From Bisporella sp. PMI_857 (taxonomy: Eukaryota; Ascomycota; Leotiomycetes; Helotiales; Helotiaceae): a DNA stretch of 64,000 bases. This document shows positions 8,692 to 20,163 of this stretch, piece after piece (the stretch's first letter is position 1; each line of letters begins with the position of its first letter). Where the stretch lies: positions 124,001 through 188,000 of the forward strand of contig JAJSPD010000069.1 in NCBI GenBank assembly GCA_021307315.1. The letters run 5' to 3'. The notes under the pieces are model-generated. The model worked only from the letters and a program-made list of their open reading frames with translations. It searched no databases and was not told the DNA's origin. Position numbers and translations under genes: made by a program.

Positions 8692-11523
8692 ATGTCTATG
8701 TACAGCTCCAGTTCCGACGATGATTCGAGACGAAGGGGTCCTCCAAATCCACCACCACCACTGCCTCCTCCTCCTTCTCTTCCGAACTCCAACAAGAAAA
8801 AGAAGAAGAAGCGATATCCCCCGCAGGAAGCTATCAACAAGATATGGCAGCGATTCTCGGTCCCCAAATTCAGCAAAGCGACAACTATTCTACCGTCTGC
8901 CCAGCTGATCTCGTCGGACCCTTCCAAACCAGCACAATCGAGACCTACACAGAACAACCTTCTTGTATCAGAGGATTTCCAACGGGCTGTGCAAGAATGT
9001 CGGATCAAGGTGCAGAAACTTATAAAGGAATGCAAGAGGGTGAATATGCGGTATCGCGATCCAAGTTTCGACATCGACTGGGACTTGAAGTGGGAGAAAG
9101 GATATTGCCTCAATGGCTTGATCGACGGCAGATTTGAGTTGAATAGCAGAACTTTGTCGAATCTGAGTTCGCAGGTGCCGAAAGCTGTGAAAAGGGTGCA
9201 CGAGATCTTCGAAAAACCTACATTTCTGAAAGAGAAGAGTGTTCCGGCCGACGTCAAGCAAGGAAATCTTGGAGACTGCTGGTTGATGGCGAGCTTAACG
9301 GCATTGGTGAACATGGAATTTGGGATAGAGAGGATCTGTGTGGAATATGACACGAAAATCGGTATATATGGTTTCGTCTTTCACCGGGATGGTGAATGGA
9401 TCATTTCTATCGTTGATGATAAGCTGTATCTTAAATCGCCTGATTGGGACTCCCCATCCGTACAGCGTCATCTACTGGAGCAGACTGATAGAGAAGATGT
9501 GGAGAAAGAATACCGGAAGACCTACCAAACTGGATCTCAGGCGCTGTTTTTTGGACATTGCAAAGATCCAAACGAGACTTGGCTACCGCTCCTTGAGAAG
9601 GCATACGCCAAAGCACATGGTGACTATGCGGCTCTCGGCGGTGGTTGGATTGGTGAAGGGCTTGAAGACCTTACTGGAGGAGTAACTACTGAATTGCTGA
9701 CATCTGACATCCTGGATACTGATGAATTTTGGAAGAATGAAATCATGAAAGTCAATAAGGAATTTCTCTTTGGCTGCTCTACAGGGCTTCTGGATGGAGG
9801 GTATGGGACCAGGGATGGAATTTCCGAGGGCCATGCGTATGTTATCATGGAAGCGCGAGAGCTCTCGACTGGCCAACGGTTGCTAAAGCTTCGAAATCCA
9901 TGGGGTAAAAGCAAGAAAGGTATTTGGGAGGGTCCATGGTCTGACGGCAGCAAGGAATTTACTCCAGAGGCGCAACTTGAACTGAATCATAAGTTTGGAA
10001 ATGATAGTGTATTTTGGATATCATTTGAAGACCTACTTCGCAAGTATCAACATTTTGACCGAACAAGGCTCTTTATGGATTCTCCAGATTGGCGTATCAC
10101 CCAGAAGTGGATCAGCGCAGAAGTTCCATGGCTTGCTCAATTCGAGCAAAGATTCACAATAGTTTTGACAAAGGAATCACCAGTGGTCTTAGTACTAAGC
10201 CAACTTGATGACAGATATTTTGACGGACTTCAGGGCCAGTACAGCTTTCGCCTACAATTCCGACTGCACAACGTCGATTCTCCTGGAGAGGAGGATTATA
10301 TTGTGCGAAGCCATGGAAACTATCTTATGGAAAGAAGTGTTGTCACAGAACTGCAGAGTCTGCCGGCGGGTGCCTATTCTGTGTTTGTTCAGGTCGCAGC
10401 CGATCGGGATACAAAAGAGCCTTCTGTCGAGGACGTTGTAAAATTACAATTAAGGAGAAAGGTTGACAATGATAAACTTGCTCAAGTTGGTGCCATGTAT
10501 GATCTGGCTCATGGCAAGGTTGCTGCTCACCTGGAAGCTAAGTCCGAAGCCCGAAAATCCAAAGATAAAGCTAAAGCTCGAGAGGCTAGGATTGCCGCAC
10601 GAAGGAAGAACTGGGAAAAAAGACATCTTAGTCGGGAAATTATGCGCAAGCAAGACAAAAAGAACCAAGCGAAGCAGGAGGCCAAAGACGCTGAGGAAGC
10701 AACAAACGAGAAGGAGAGAGAAGCAAAGAAGCCAAAGGACCAAGCTGTGCAGACTGAAGAAGTCAAACAATTGCTTCCGCTGAAGCAAGACAAGGGCATT
10801 CAGACCGAAGATCCTTCGAAGCTTAATGCAGATGTCGCAAGCGTAGCAGACTTAGATGTGAAACCAACGAATGACAGAGATAAAGCTGTTCAGACCGAGA
10901 ACTTCTCACCTTCGTCCACCATGTCCCGGACTACACCAGAGACGCCCAACTCCAACCTCGTCGCAACTTCATCACGGCACTTCAGTCGCTACCCAGCCGG
11001 TCCACCACTACCTCCTCCTCCTCCCCCTCCGTACAACCGCCGCAGTTCAACTTCTCAGCGCCGCTATTCCCACGGTCCCCCACCTCCACCACCAAAACAA
11101 TATCTCGTGACCGATGACGATTCCAGCGCAAGTCCCATTTCCGACTTCGACGATTTCTACAGCGACGATGACCCCACACTAAATCCTAGGCCAATTGATG
11201 GGAGGGAAAATTCCCAGCAGAAAGCTAACAAGAAAAATAATGATGACGAAGATGAGAATGAGCCTGAGCCTTGGAACGCGGTGTGCGTTATTGGATTTAG
11301 GGTTTATAGTAAAGATGAAGGCCTGGAGGTGAAGGTTTATGACGAGGAATTGGAGGCTTATGAAAGGCTGAAGATGGAGGAGGAGGAGGGTACGAATGGG
11401 GATGTCGAGGATGAACAGAACGAAGGAGACGTAAAGGATAAGTCGCAAGTTAATGATTTCACGAATAACGAAGCTTCAACGTCCGAAGACACGGCACTTC
11501 CTATCCGCGAGAAGGAATCTTGA
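8692..11523 (+). CDS. Calpain-like cysteine protease (C2 family)
   Basis: A single exon of 943 aa. The N-terminus is Pro- and Lys-rich (a run of Pro at about 19-29, poly-Lys at 35-40). The protease core has the triad in order: QGNLGDCW (Cys196), GHAYVI (His381) and LRNPWG (Asn402). A C2-like or domain III-type region follows (about 470-580), then a charged coiled-coil-like Arg/Lys/Glu stretch. Three short repeats follow it: QAVQTEE, KGIQTED and KAVQTEN. Poly-Pro and acidic tails close the protein. There are no EF hands, so calcium control would differ from classical calpains. Fungal homologues are intracellular regulatory proteases; the substrate here is unknown. The ATG at 8692 is chosen because the frame is open from there and the core is complete. 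Confidence 0.92.
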   Translation: MSMYSSSSDDDSRRRGPPNPPPPLPPPPSLPNSNKKKKKKRYPPQEAINKIWQRFSVPKFSKATTILPSAQLISSDPSKPAQSRPTQNNLLVSEDFQRAVQECRIKVQKLIKECKRVNMRYRDPSFDIDWDLKWEKGYCLNGLIDGRFELNSRTLSNLSSQVPKAVKRVHEIFEKPTFLKEKSVPADVKQGNLGDCWLMASLTALVNMEFGIERICVEYDTKIGIYGFVFHRDGEWIISIVDDKLYLKSPDWDSPSVQRHLLEQTDREDVEKEYRKTYQTGSQALFFGHCKDPNETWLPLLEKAYAKAHGDYAALGGGWIGEGLEDLTGGVTTELLTSDILDTDEFWKNEIMKVNKEFLFGCSTGLLDGGYGTRDGISEGHAYVIMEARELSTGQRLLKLRNPWGKSKKGIWEGPWSDGSKEFTPEAQLELNHKFGNDSVFWISFEDLLRKYQHFDRTRLFMDSPDWRITQKWISAEVPWLAQFEQRFTIVLTKESPVVLVLSQLDDRYFDGLQGQYSFRLQFRLHNVDSPGEEDYIVRSHGNYLMERSVVTELQSLPAGAYSVFVQVAADRDTKEPSVEDVVKLQLRRKVDNDKLAQVGAMYDLAHGKVAAHLEAKSEARKSKDKAKAREARIAARRKNWEKRHLSREIMRKQDKKNQAKQEAKDAEEATNEKEREAKKPKDQAVQTEEVKQLLPLKQDKGIQTEDPSKLNADVASVADLDVKPTNDRDKAVQTENFSPSSTMSRTTPETPNSNLVATSSRHFSRYPAGPPLPPPPPPPYNRRSSTSQRRYSHGPPPPPPKQYLVTDDDSSASPISDFDDFYSDDDPTLNPRPIDGRENSQQKANKKNNDDEDENEPEPWNAVCVIGFRVYSKDEGLEVKVYDEELEAYERLKMEEEEGTNGDVEDEQNEGDVKDKSQVNDFTNNEASTSEDTALPIREKES

Positions 11524-12807
11524 ATAGCACTGGATTTCATCTGTCTGTAACGTCTCATCATGTACCCGAGCTAATGATTGGGCAACGAAATGAATATATA
11601 ATCTTCACTTTACCTGATAATCCCATTTTCAAGGAGCTTGATATCCACAACTGAATTCTATACTTTCCTACGGATGCTTCAAGGCGACTATTTGTTTTTT
11701 TTTTCGTAGGCGCTCTACGCTTGGTGTATCCTATGCAGCCAAAGTAAGCACGGATCTGACGTTTCCTATTCTTGGAAGATACTCGCTTGTAAATAGAAAT
11801 GTGCCATCCTAATCTCAATATACTTGACCCTCACAATTGCATCTCCTCCAAAGCATATCATGCCCTGTGCCGGCTCAATGAGGACGAACTATGAAGCACC
11901 CCCAGCCTTCCCTCGATAATCGATAGCGCGACGTCCCAATGATACATATCCTCCGCGACCATCTCTACCCGTCAAGGTCGCCATCAAGGTACGAAAGCTT
12001 ATTCAATCCCATACCAACGGCAACAGCAAGACTGCACCCCTCGCTCCCTTCCCTAAAAAAAAAACCGAGGCAAAGCGATTCGACCTAACCTAACCTAACC
12101 TAACCTGACCTGACCTAACCTGACCTGATCCGACCCATCCCGCCAAATTACGCACAAAAAGAAAAAGAAGGGGAAAAAAGAGAAAAGGTCCGCTCAGAAC
12201 GCTGCGGGTAAGCGGGTGCCGAATATGGAATAGCGAGGCATGTTCATGCTTCCATAGTTGCGTTACACGGAGCTTCCGAGCGCTTTCCCGAGAATCTGGG
12301 TTCTCTCTGTTTCTCTTTCTCTGGTTAAAAAAATATAAAATAAAATAAAATAAAAAAGAGGAGGGGGAAGGGGGCGCAAACAAGTAGAGGAGGGCATGTG
12401 AGAATCCGAGATGTGCAACGGTTGGCAAGAGAACACATGTACGGGTGGCGCTTGCAGAAGGAATATGGACAAAGGAACAAAAGAATATCCGAAAAAGAAT
12501 TAGTTTTGTCTTTGAGAAGGGTATCTACAGCCAATGCCCATAAGCAACCATAAAATCCCTTCCCACCCCGCAAAAATGCATTAAAAATCTAGCCTTTTCG
12601 AAAGCCAATAATGCTCCCAGCCCGCCCTGGTATGAGAACTCGTGAAACCCATGTTTTATGCAAATCGTCCGAAAATTGGTGTCTTGTCTCCTGTGATACC
12701 CGCCCCCCATGAAAATGCAACCTAACATGATATGCGATGACTCCTCATGCATAGCCTGCTGAATCAACTTTTCCTTCTGCCAAAATGCTGATAGGTGTGC
12801 TATGTCT
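11524..12807. other. Intergenic between convergent calpain and insulysin genes
   Basis: This holds the 3' UTRs of two convergent genes. It contains a pentamer repeat (12082-12130), poly-A/T stretches near 12330-12360, and several overlapping unsupported minus-strand frames. Confidence 0.55.
12082..12130. repeat. CCTAA/CCTGA pentamer tract
   Basis: About nine tandem pentamers alternate CCTAA and CCTGA. They resemble telomeric TTAGG-type arrays only loosely and lie well inside the window between two genes, so a simple-sequence origin is more likely than a telomere remnant. Confidence 0.75.
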
Positions 12808-15800
12808 CTACAACTTCGCGTCCAGTTCTTCGAACTCGCTGATGTGCTTGACGGCCTGTCGTCCTTGGCTGACTACCATCTTCGATTTGAATTCCCGCAC
12901 ATCTGTAATCACAAATGGTGTGGTGCCATTTCCCTCTACCTTATCCGAAGGCTCTTCCTTGGCCTCTTGTTCAGGCTTGGTGCTCGATTTCGTCAGACCC
13001 AGAGACGAAATCCTCTCTACAACCTCTGTGACATCAACTACTGATGATTTGCTGTTGTCTTCCTGTGGCGCTTCTACTGTGACTTGCGAATTGAGGTGGA
13101 TAGCTAATTTGGACCTCGTAGGGGAATTTGGAATAATGAAAGTATCGTAGAACTTAACCATATCGTTGTGACTCAGTGCTTTAATTTGAGCAGCGTCTTG
13201 GTGAACTAGATGTAAAGTTAGTGGAGTTGATAGTTAAAGTTGGCAAGCCTACCCTGCTCAAAGTCAAAAGACTCTACACTGATATGTTTCCAGAAACGAT
13301 TCGTCTCTTGATCAAGGTTTTTCAACTTCTCTAGACGAGAATTGATCAAGCTCTTCTTGTGCTTTTCAAACTCAATTTCTGACATGTTTACTAGCGTCTT
13401 TCTGTAACCAGCAAGGAAAGAATCAATGCGTGCTTCGAGATACTCGCAATTCCTCTCGCTTTGAATGATGAACCTAAAGCCAACTGTGGTAGAAGTACCG
13501 CGCATGCCGCTGAAGACAACGTATCCAAGTTGTTCCTTTGTTCGTAACTGGTTGAAAGCTGGCTCGTGGGTCATCTGGTCAAGTAGTTGCGTCTTTGCTA
13601 GAAGTGTCCGGTCTGAGATGTCACCAACTGTAAGAAGATATTCTATACAATGGTTAACATTTTTAGGGTCAGCTAGAGTCTTGTGGTAGACAAAATTGGC
13701 GCCGGGAGGAAATATCAGGTTTCTTGAAACAGGCCACTGAGTCCGAGGCAGTAGTCTAGGCTTCAATGTAGTCTCGACTAAGTCACCCAACTTTAATGCA
13801 TCTTCCTTATACAGATTGCCATGCACAAGTGTCTCGATATGGATTTGTCGCAGCAGTTGAGGGTAGAACTGTTGAATGTCCTCTACATCAATATGTGGCA
13901 ATTCCGGTCGCCAATGTTCACCTAAATAGCCCCTCTCGCTGTTTAGCCAGCTAGTGTGAGAGCCAACTTGGTGAAAAGGCTGCTGGAAATCAGCATTCGC
14001 TAATGCTCTGGCCATCCTTTCCTTTATAATCTCGAATCTTTCTGGCTTAACTTCAAGGTCCCTCATTGTGACCAAGACCTTCTCGAGCAAAACTGACAAT
14101 TTATCATTGTATCCTGATACGGCAACCTCTATACCTGATGAATGGCTTTGAATAGAGTAATTAAGCCCCGCCAACTCCGCATCATAGGAATACTCTTCCA
14201 AAGCATCTTGAACAAGGTCGGTGTAGAGTCGTGCCTTGAGCGCATTCTCTGCTGTTATCGATGGCAAAGGATTTCGTAAAGAAACGAACAGATTAGCTTT
14301 CGGAACCCAGAACGTGTCATCTTTCTTAAACCATATCCTCGCCTTGTCATCATTTCGAAGTAGCTTTGGCTCAAGCGCAGCCTCTTTTATCTCTTTCTTC
14401 TCAACCTCGAGCTTCGTAGGGATAAATGCGTTCTTGTGAGGCAGATGTAACTCAGGAAGTCGATCTTTTGTAGTAGTTGAGTGCGCCTTTTTGATCTCTT
14501 CAATAAAGTCGAGTGGAATCTTTTCATAAGTATATTCGGTCCCATACCACTTTTCTTTGGATTTCCATGACCCCGGCATCTTTTGGGATACCACAGTCAT
14601 TCGGAAGTTATCTGGCCGTAGACATACTAAACCAGCCTCGATTCCAGCCAGGTTAAATGTTCGCAGCCTGTATACGTGTTAGTATAACTTCAAGGCGAAT
14701 ACATGTGGTCATGAATTCTGGAAGGACGTACTTGCTTAACCCACTAAGAATCCATTCCCTGGGCAAAGGGGTTTGCATTACTGCACCTATCTTGCTGGTG
14801 AAACTACTGGCCGGCATTTTTTGTCTGAATTTGAACTCAACGTCTGCCAAACCTTTCTGCTCCTCGAAAATCCATGGAGCCGGAGGAGATTCCTTTAGGA
14901 GAGAAATATATTGGAAGAAAACTTTGACAATCTCTTGGTAATTTGCAAGCCCATCTTCGGTCAATCGAATTTGGCACTTAAATATGCCTGGCGTTCCTGG
15001 ACAGACAGGCCAAACGCCAGCTCCGAGGCCACTTGCCCAGCCTCTTGATTTGATATAAGACATTATTGATCCGGGACCCTCGTGTCCGATCAAGTGGCTA
15101 ATATATCGACTGGGTTGCGACTCGAAAAGTAATTCCTCGTCGATGAAAGGGAAACATAAATCTAGCTGCCTCAGATCCATCACAGGTTTCGCAAAGCACT
15201 GCGTTAGAAGATCATCTGGCCTGAATGGGACCTCACCTTCCCATCTGTTCTGCTCTAGGTTCTTATTTTCTACTCCCGAAAACAAATCAACGACCCAACT
15301 TTCTAACTCATCCAAAGATTCTCTCCCTAAGACAACCAACTTCATTCTGTTCGCCGAGTAATGTTTCTTATGAAACTCCATGAACTTCTGTCGTACATCC
15401 ATTCCCTTGGCTTCCGGCTCAGTCTTGAGAACCTCGTAGTTTCCCGTGGAAAAATGGCAATATGGATGCTTCGGATTTGACAACGACTTGTCCAGCTGGT
15501 GTAATCGCCACGTATCGCTCTGCAAATTCTTCTTGTTCTCGGAGTCCACCGCTCGCAGTTCTCGATCAAGTGTGTTGGCCAAAAAGAGAGGAGAAATGAA
15601 GAATTGGGCGAATCGATCAAGGGCTCCGTACAGAGGTGAAGGATCCGTAGCTGTAGCATCTTCAGCCGTTTTGGCTGCAATCTCGAAGTAATAATTCGTA
15701 GATGTGGCACCGGTGTATGCATTGGAGCTTCCGGAATGTGAGGAGAGGTATTGCGAATATGCATTTTCTACTGGATATTTCTCTGTGCCCATGAATAACA

Positions 15801-16126
15801 GATGTCTGCCATTGATCATCAGTCTTAGTTAAACTGGAGCGTTGGGGTTACGGGTGGCGTTACTCTACTGCATGTGCAAGGCCAGGCATATCTGAATCGT
15901 CACTGAAGTTTCCAACATTGACATCCATGGCTGCGCTGGCCTTGTCGGTATCTGCATCGTGAACGAGCAGCACTTCCAACTGATTAGGCAGACGAATGAC
16001 TCTGTATGTCCTTGTATCAATCGACGGGGCCTCTAAATTGTCTGTGATGTGAGTGGGTTTACGCCTATGCTCCTGCAATGGATTCTCCGGCGTGGCGGGC
16101 GTCTGCGGCTGCGAGATGGTGGGCAT
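12808..16126 (-). CDS. STE23: Insulysin-type M16 metallopeptidase (insulin-degrading enzyme / Ste23 family)
   Basis: Four exons (16126-15864, 15805-14732, 14667-13253, 13205-12808) sum to 3150 nt and give 1049 aa, the normal size for the family. The inverted zinc motif is HAVEH (His85, Glu88, His89); intron 1 splits the Glu88 codon. The third ligand is in RAVDSENKKN (Glu177), 88 residues after His89, against 77 in human IDE. The four M16 repeats are represented through exons 2-4, ending NSPTRSKLAIHLNSQV and an acidic tail. The start is the ATG at 16126; upstream codons are open but look like 5' UTR. Family members degrade small peptides, and yeast Ste23 helps mature a-factor. No targeting signal is obvious. 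It is one of the best-supported models in the window. Confidence 0.95.
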
Positions 16127-18920
16127 GGCGAATATTTTTGGATCCGTTGGAGAGATGGGTGCACAAGACGGCGTTGGATGTCGAAAGAGAGAAATAGAAA
16201 CAAAGCCGCGGAGAGATATAAGCAGGTGGACCCCACCAGGTGTATGAGGCCGAATATGCAGAGAATTGATTGCAGGGATGCGAGTAATGCCCCACGACTG
16301 TCTATGACTAGTGTTTCTGTTTCTGACGCTGGACCTGATGAGATTCTTGCTCTGGCATGAGTCGGGCACGACAATGAAAGGTGGTTGTGACTGTGCAGGT
16401 CGCACATGTGGATGAGAAGACCAGTAGCAGGCAGAAAGACGCGTTAAATACCATCGAAGGGATGTAGACAGTTGGCCCCATATTGCTGACGTGGGGCGGC
16501 CATGATTGGTCAATCGTTGAACAACATGTCCTCCTGCGCGAATATTCATCAACAGACAAGATCCAGACAAGAAGAAGGATAGCTTGCGTGGGAGAGAAAA
16601 GAGAGGGAAGCAAAGGAAGGTTTGGGGGGGAGGGCAGGGTAGGGGATGGGTAGGGGGGTTGGCAGGGGATGGGTATAGTACAGTAGGATACAGTTATAGT
16701 GCTCTAAGTACTTAGGGTATAGCAACAGTAGGGATAGGATAGGATAGGACAAGGCAGGACAAGGGCCATCATTTAGAGACATTCTCCATCGACATTCGCA
16801 GTATTTCCCAACGACGACACGCAACGCCTGTGCTGTGCAGTCGTCTGCAGCGTAGCACGCAGCGCTTGTCTCTCCTTTCCCCCACACCCTTCTTGATAGG
16901 CTTCAGAAGGGAAAGCCATCCTCACCCAACCATCACAACAGGGCATTTGGACTCCAGTTCCACAGATCATGAAATAGGGCTAGCATCAACCTGCCTTCCC
17001 TTTCTCATCAACTTGAACAGAGATGGGATGTCTCTAAAGGGCGGTGAATTGAGAAAACTGTTCAGTTCTGGACACCGGGCCGTAGCCTGCTGCATACCCG
17101 TATATTGGGAATCCTTCGTCTCCAAACCCAGGATCAATATGGCGCCTATATGGTGTTTATACCTGGTCTATAGCAGATCGACCTTTCCCTCACGGAGTCG
17201 TCGGGGAGATAACCCTAGCCGTACCCCAGCTTACCCGACCATCCAGGCATGCGGTAAAACCTCCGACAGGTGTATATACAGCATTAAGCACAGCAAAACA
17301 TCGGACGAGGCGCCGGAGACCTGGTCGATGGGGCTCTGCGCTTCAATCGAGTTTCACGCATGGAATTCTTGGAGACGATATTATAGGGGAGCAAAGTTCG
17401 TTTTGGTCTTGAAACTAATCCACAATGGCACAACCTGGCTTTCACCCCTACCGCAAAAGCATCCTACTATAAAAACTAATAGTCGGCATCTAGCACAATT
17501 TGCAGTTTCGTTTCCCAAGATGCATCATGCACGGGAAGCACAGCAGGAAGGCTTGCTAGCGCAGCCTTGACGGATCAAGCCAGCTATGCATGAACCCCTC
17601 CCTGGATAACCATATAAGTATATTCCATCAAGCTGCTTTACCAAATACAGAACCCTCGCTTGCACTTTCTCGTTGACGGACGCAGAGTCGAAGCATGTCA
17701 CATCAATCACGGGATCTTTGGTGTTATAGCGCGGCTGCATTAGTATAGACGCATGTGCAAATTCTTTGTGCGCCCACGAGCCGTCGGTACGCGGTTAGTT
17801 TTTGATCCGAATGGCTCTGCTGCCGTTTCAACTGCCATAAGCGCGGTAGCCTGGATGACCGACGCGGCATCTTCTTGCATGTTTCCATTTACCTTTTTCG
17901 GAAGACTCAATTGGTACGATCAGTTCTGACATCGAACCAGTCTGAGAAACCACGTCATCTACTGCTCATACTGCGGTTCGGCTCATGTGTCAACGTCGAA
18001 CGGATGGGCACTCTTCTTGAGTGTGATAGGTTACCCCTTGACTATATCAACATCTTAGCTCATAACCGGCAAAAGCCAAGATTCTCTTGATCTAGATTAG
18101 GTTGCCACATCTGTGGTCGATGGCTTGACTTGCCTAGTGTAGGTACTCGGCTCGCCATACTTATTGTTATGCCATGAGGCTTGACTGCGCTGGTGAAACA
18201 TGATATAAATGTTCAGTGTGTTAAGGCTCCTTCCTTATGAGCGGGAACATTGGCGTGATGGGACAACCCTGCATTCGATGCTTACGACTTCGCCAATAAG
18301 ACGTTCCAAGAATTGCAGCAGCAGAGCTTGAAGGACTTTACATATCTTGCTGATCAAAGGACGTTTGAAGGCACTGATATCAGCTCGTCAGTTGAGCTTG
18401 CACGGATGACATCAAATCATTGCTATTTCTTGATCAAAGTACCTCAAACGCATTGGCGATCGTCAACACAAACCCACAAAATGGGGAGCTTATACTTTCG
18501 TATTGCGCAAATCTCGATACGAAGCGAGCATACAAAACTTCCTGCGGCCCGAGATCGAGAATGACCACCTAGCGAGTGGCGCACCATAATGCGCAGCAAT
18601 ATTCTGTTGATATATGCCGTGTCGCTTAGACATGTGGAAGTTTGTAATCGGTAGTTGTATGTTCAGATAAGTACGTTTGCGATAAACTGATATATTCCAA
18701 ATCAATGCAACCCTCCATCATATCACACTAGTTTGAGTATTCCAAGAAACGACCTAGCCACCGATAACACATTTTGATACATTTTGAACGTCTATGGATT
18801 GAATATTCCACTTTATTGGTACTAATCATGACTTATTTCCTGTAACACCATGACGCCTCCAATATACTCAAAACTCCAACGCTATGGTAGGGTATCAGAC
18901 GTTTCGAATACGCGAAAATG
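16127..18920. other. Long intergenic region, no gene recognised
   Basis: The first 650 bp are strongly purine-rich on the plus strand (GGGGAGGG and GGATA runs at 16620-16760), so C/T-rich upstream of the insulysin gene; this looks like promoter sequence. A 246-codon plus-strand frame at 16830-17570 is open but has an unstructured mix of residues, no family match and no partner exons. It is left unannotated. The rest to 18920 shows nothing. Confidence 0.5.
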
Positions 18921-19849
18921 TTAAAGTGTCAAATTCTCAACAATGTGCTTAACTTCGGGAACATGCTCCGCTAGCTGATTTGGATCTCGAAACGCAATAG
19001 TTAAATCATCCGGTAATTTGCCAGAAAACAACAGATGCTATGGTGATCAGCTTGGCGGGGCTAGATCGTGTTTGGGCAGCCTTACATTTTTAACCGTGGG
19101 AAAAGTTTCCTCCTTCTCGATGTAGTCTCGAATGACCTTGCCAGTGTTGAAGTCAACATAGATCCTCGTGTCACGGATACGGACGAGAACATTGTCAAGT
19201 CTCATAAAAAGTCGGCAGAGTAATAACATTCGATCAGGCATGACACGCAGCTTGCAAGTCAAGACGGAGATCCCATTGTCATCCAGCTCGCTTTCATAAA
19301 GTACTACTTCTTCAAAGAACAGGATTGGGTCTGGTCGCTTAAGAAGTTCGATTGGGATTCGGTCCGGGCTTTGCTCAGGATGGTCAAATGGCTTGCCGTT
19401 GGTGATGGTACCAGCATAATCTGTAGAATACGACCAATCGAAAGGCTTAACAATCTCCTTAATTCCCTCGTGAGTTTTTTCTCTGCGAATAAGTTAGCAG
19501 GGAATTCACAACGGAGTCACAGCACATGCCTGCTGCTTGACCATTCCTTTGAGTACGCCACTTGAAGCATGTTCTTGTCGGTTTTGTCTACCCTGTCAAG
19601 AGCATCATACGCATTAAACTCCAGCCGCCAACCACTCTTCAGATGCTCGATCGAGACCATGTTATCACCAAAGATCATCTCCGGGACTGGAATGCCTAAA
19701 GTCTTGGACATTTCATCGATAGGACCGGATTTAGAGATCGGGAGCTTGCGTGCGCTGATTTTGAAGCCTTTTTGAGTATGCGAAACAGTCGAGCGGTCCA
19801 GGGACTCAGGCATCGGAAAGGCTTCATTAATTGCGCCGTTGAAGGCCAT
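18921..19849 (-). CDS. TIP41: TIP41-like protein (type 2A phosphatase regulator)
   Basis: Three exons (19849-19530, 19482-19086, 19037-18921) give 277 aa. Family segments are GIPVPEMIFGDN, VAYSKEW, KPFDWSYSTDYAGT, LLKRPDPILFFEEVVLYE, DNGISVLTCKLRVMP and VRIRDTRIYVDF. The third exon, starting HLLFSGKLPDDL, supplies the usual C-terminus. Tip41 binds Tap42/alpha4-phosphatase complexes and works in TOR signalling. Intron 1 only keeps the frame with a GC donor (AG|GCATGT) and AG acceptor; no GT donor in phase is available nearby. Intron 2 is a normal 48-nt GT-AG intron. It is divergent from the Aurora kinase gene, with 314 bp between start codons. Confidence 0.94.
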
Positions 19850-20163
19850 GATGGGTTTATTTTCAGCAATAGACCTCGTTCCAAAACTAATTCCGCTGTA
19901 CTGTCAGGGTGCCTCTGAACTTTGTGGTGGGGTTGAAGTAGCTTCGTTTGAGAGCTTCCAGAGCTTTGGTGGGGTTTAGTTGGTGTTGCTGGGTCAGCTT
20001 TTAGCGTACCAATGACATGCTTGGCACAACAACCTCTACAGCTCAAACAACCAACTTCAATTCTTGACAACCACATACTAACCTGCAGCACAACAACAAT
20101 AACTTCTGGTTCATTCCCAGTTTCGATAGTAATCTGTATTTGTGCTTTGAACTATCAACAAAT
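19850..20163. promoter_or_regulatory. Shared promoter region of TIP41 and Aurora kinase
   Basis: The two start codons face away from each other across 314 bp that contain no other reading frame of note. CAACAAC-rich stretches occur, but no clear TATA box. Common regulation is possible but only inferred from layout. Confidence 0.6.

Noticed and set aside
8481..9353. 290-codon minus-strand frame
   Set aside because: It lies antisense to the N-terminal half of the calpain gene, has no family features, and its composition is a shadow of the coding strand.
12082..12130. Telomere remnant from CCTAA repeats
   Set aside because: The pentamers alternate CCTAA/CCTGA, are only about 50 bp long, and sit between two intact convergent genes.
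15860..16570. Longer N-terminus for the insulysin gene from 16570
   Set aside because: The added 148 residues are low-quality translation of a promoter-like stretch, and the family normally starts close to MPTISQ.
16830..17570. 246-codon plus-strand frame
   Set aside because: No recognisable domain, no splice partners, residue mix like random translation; kept only as a note in the intergenic entry.
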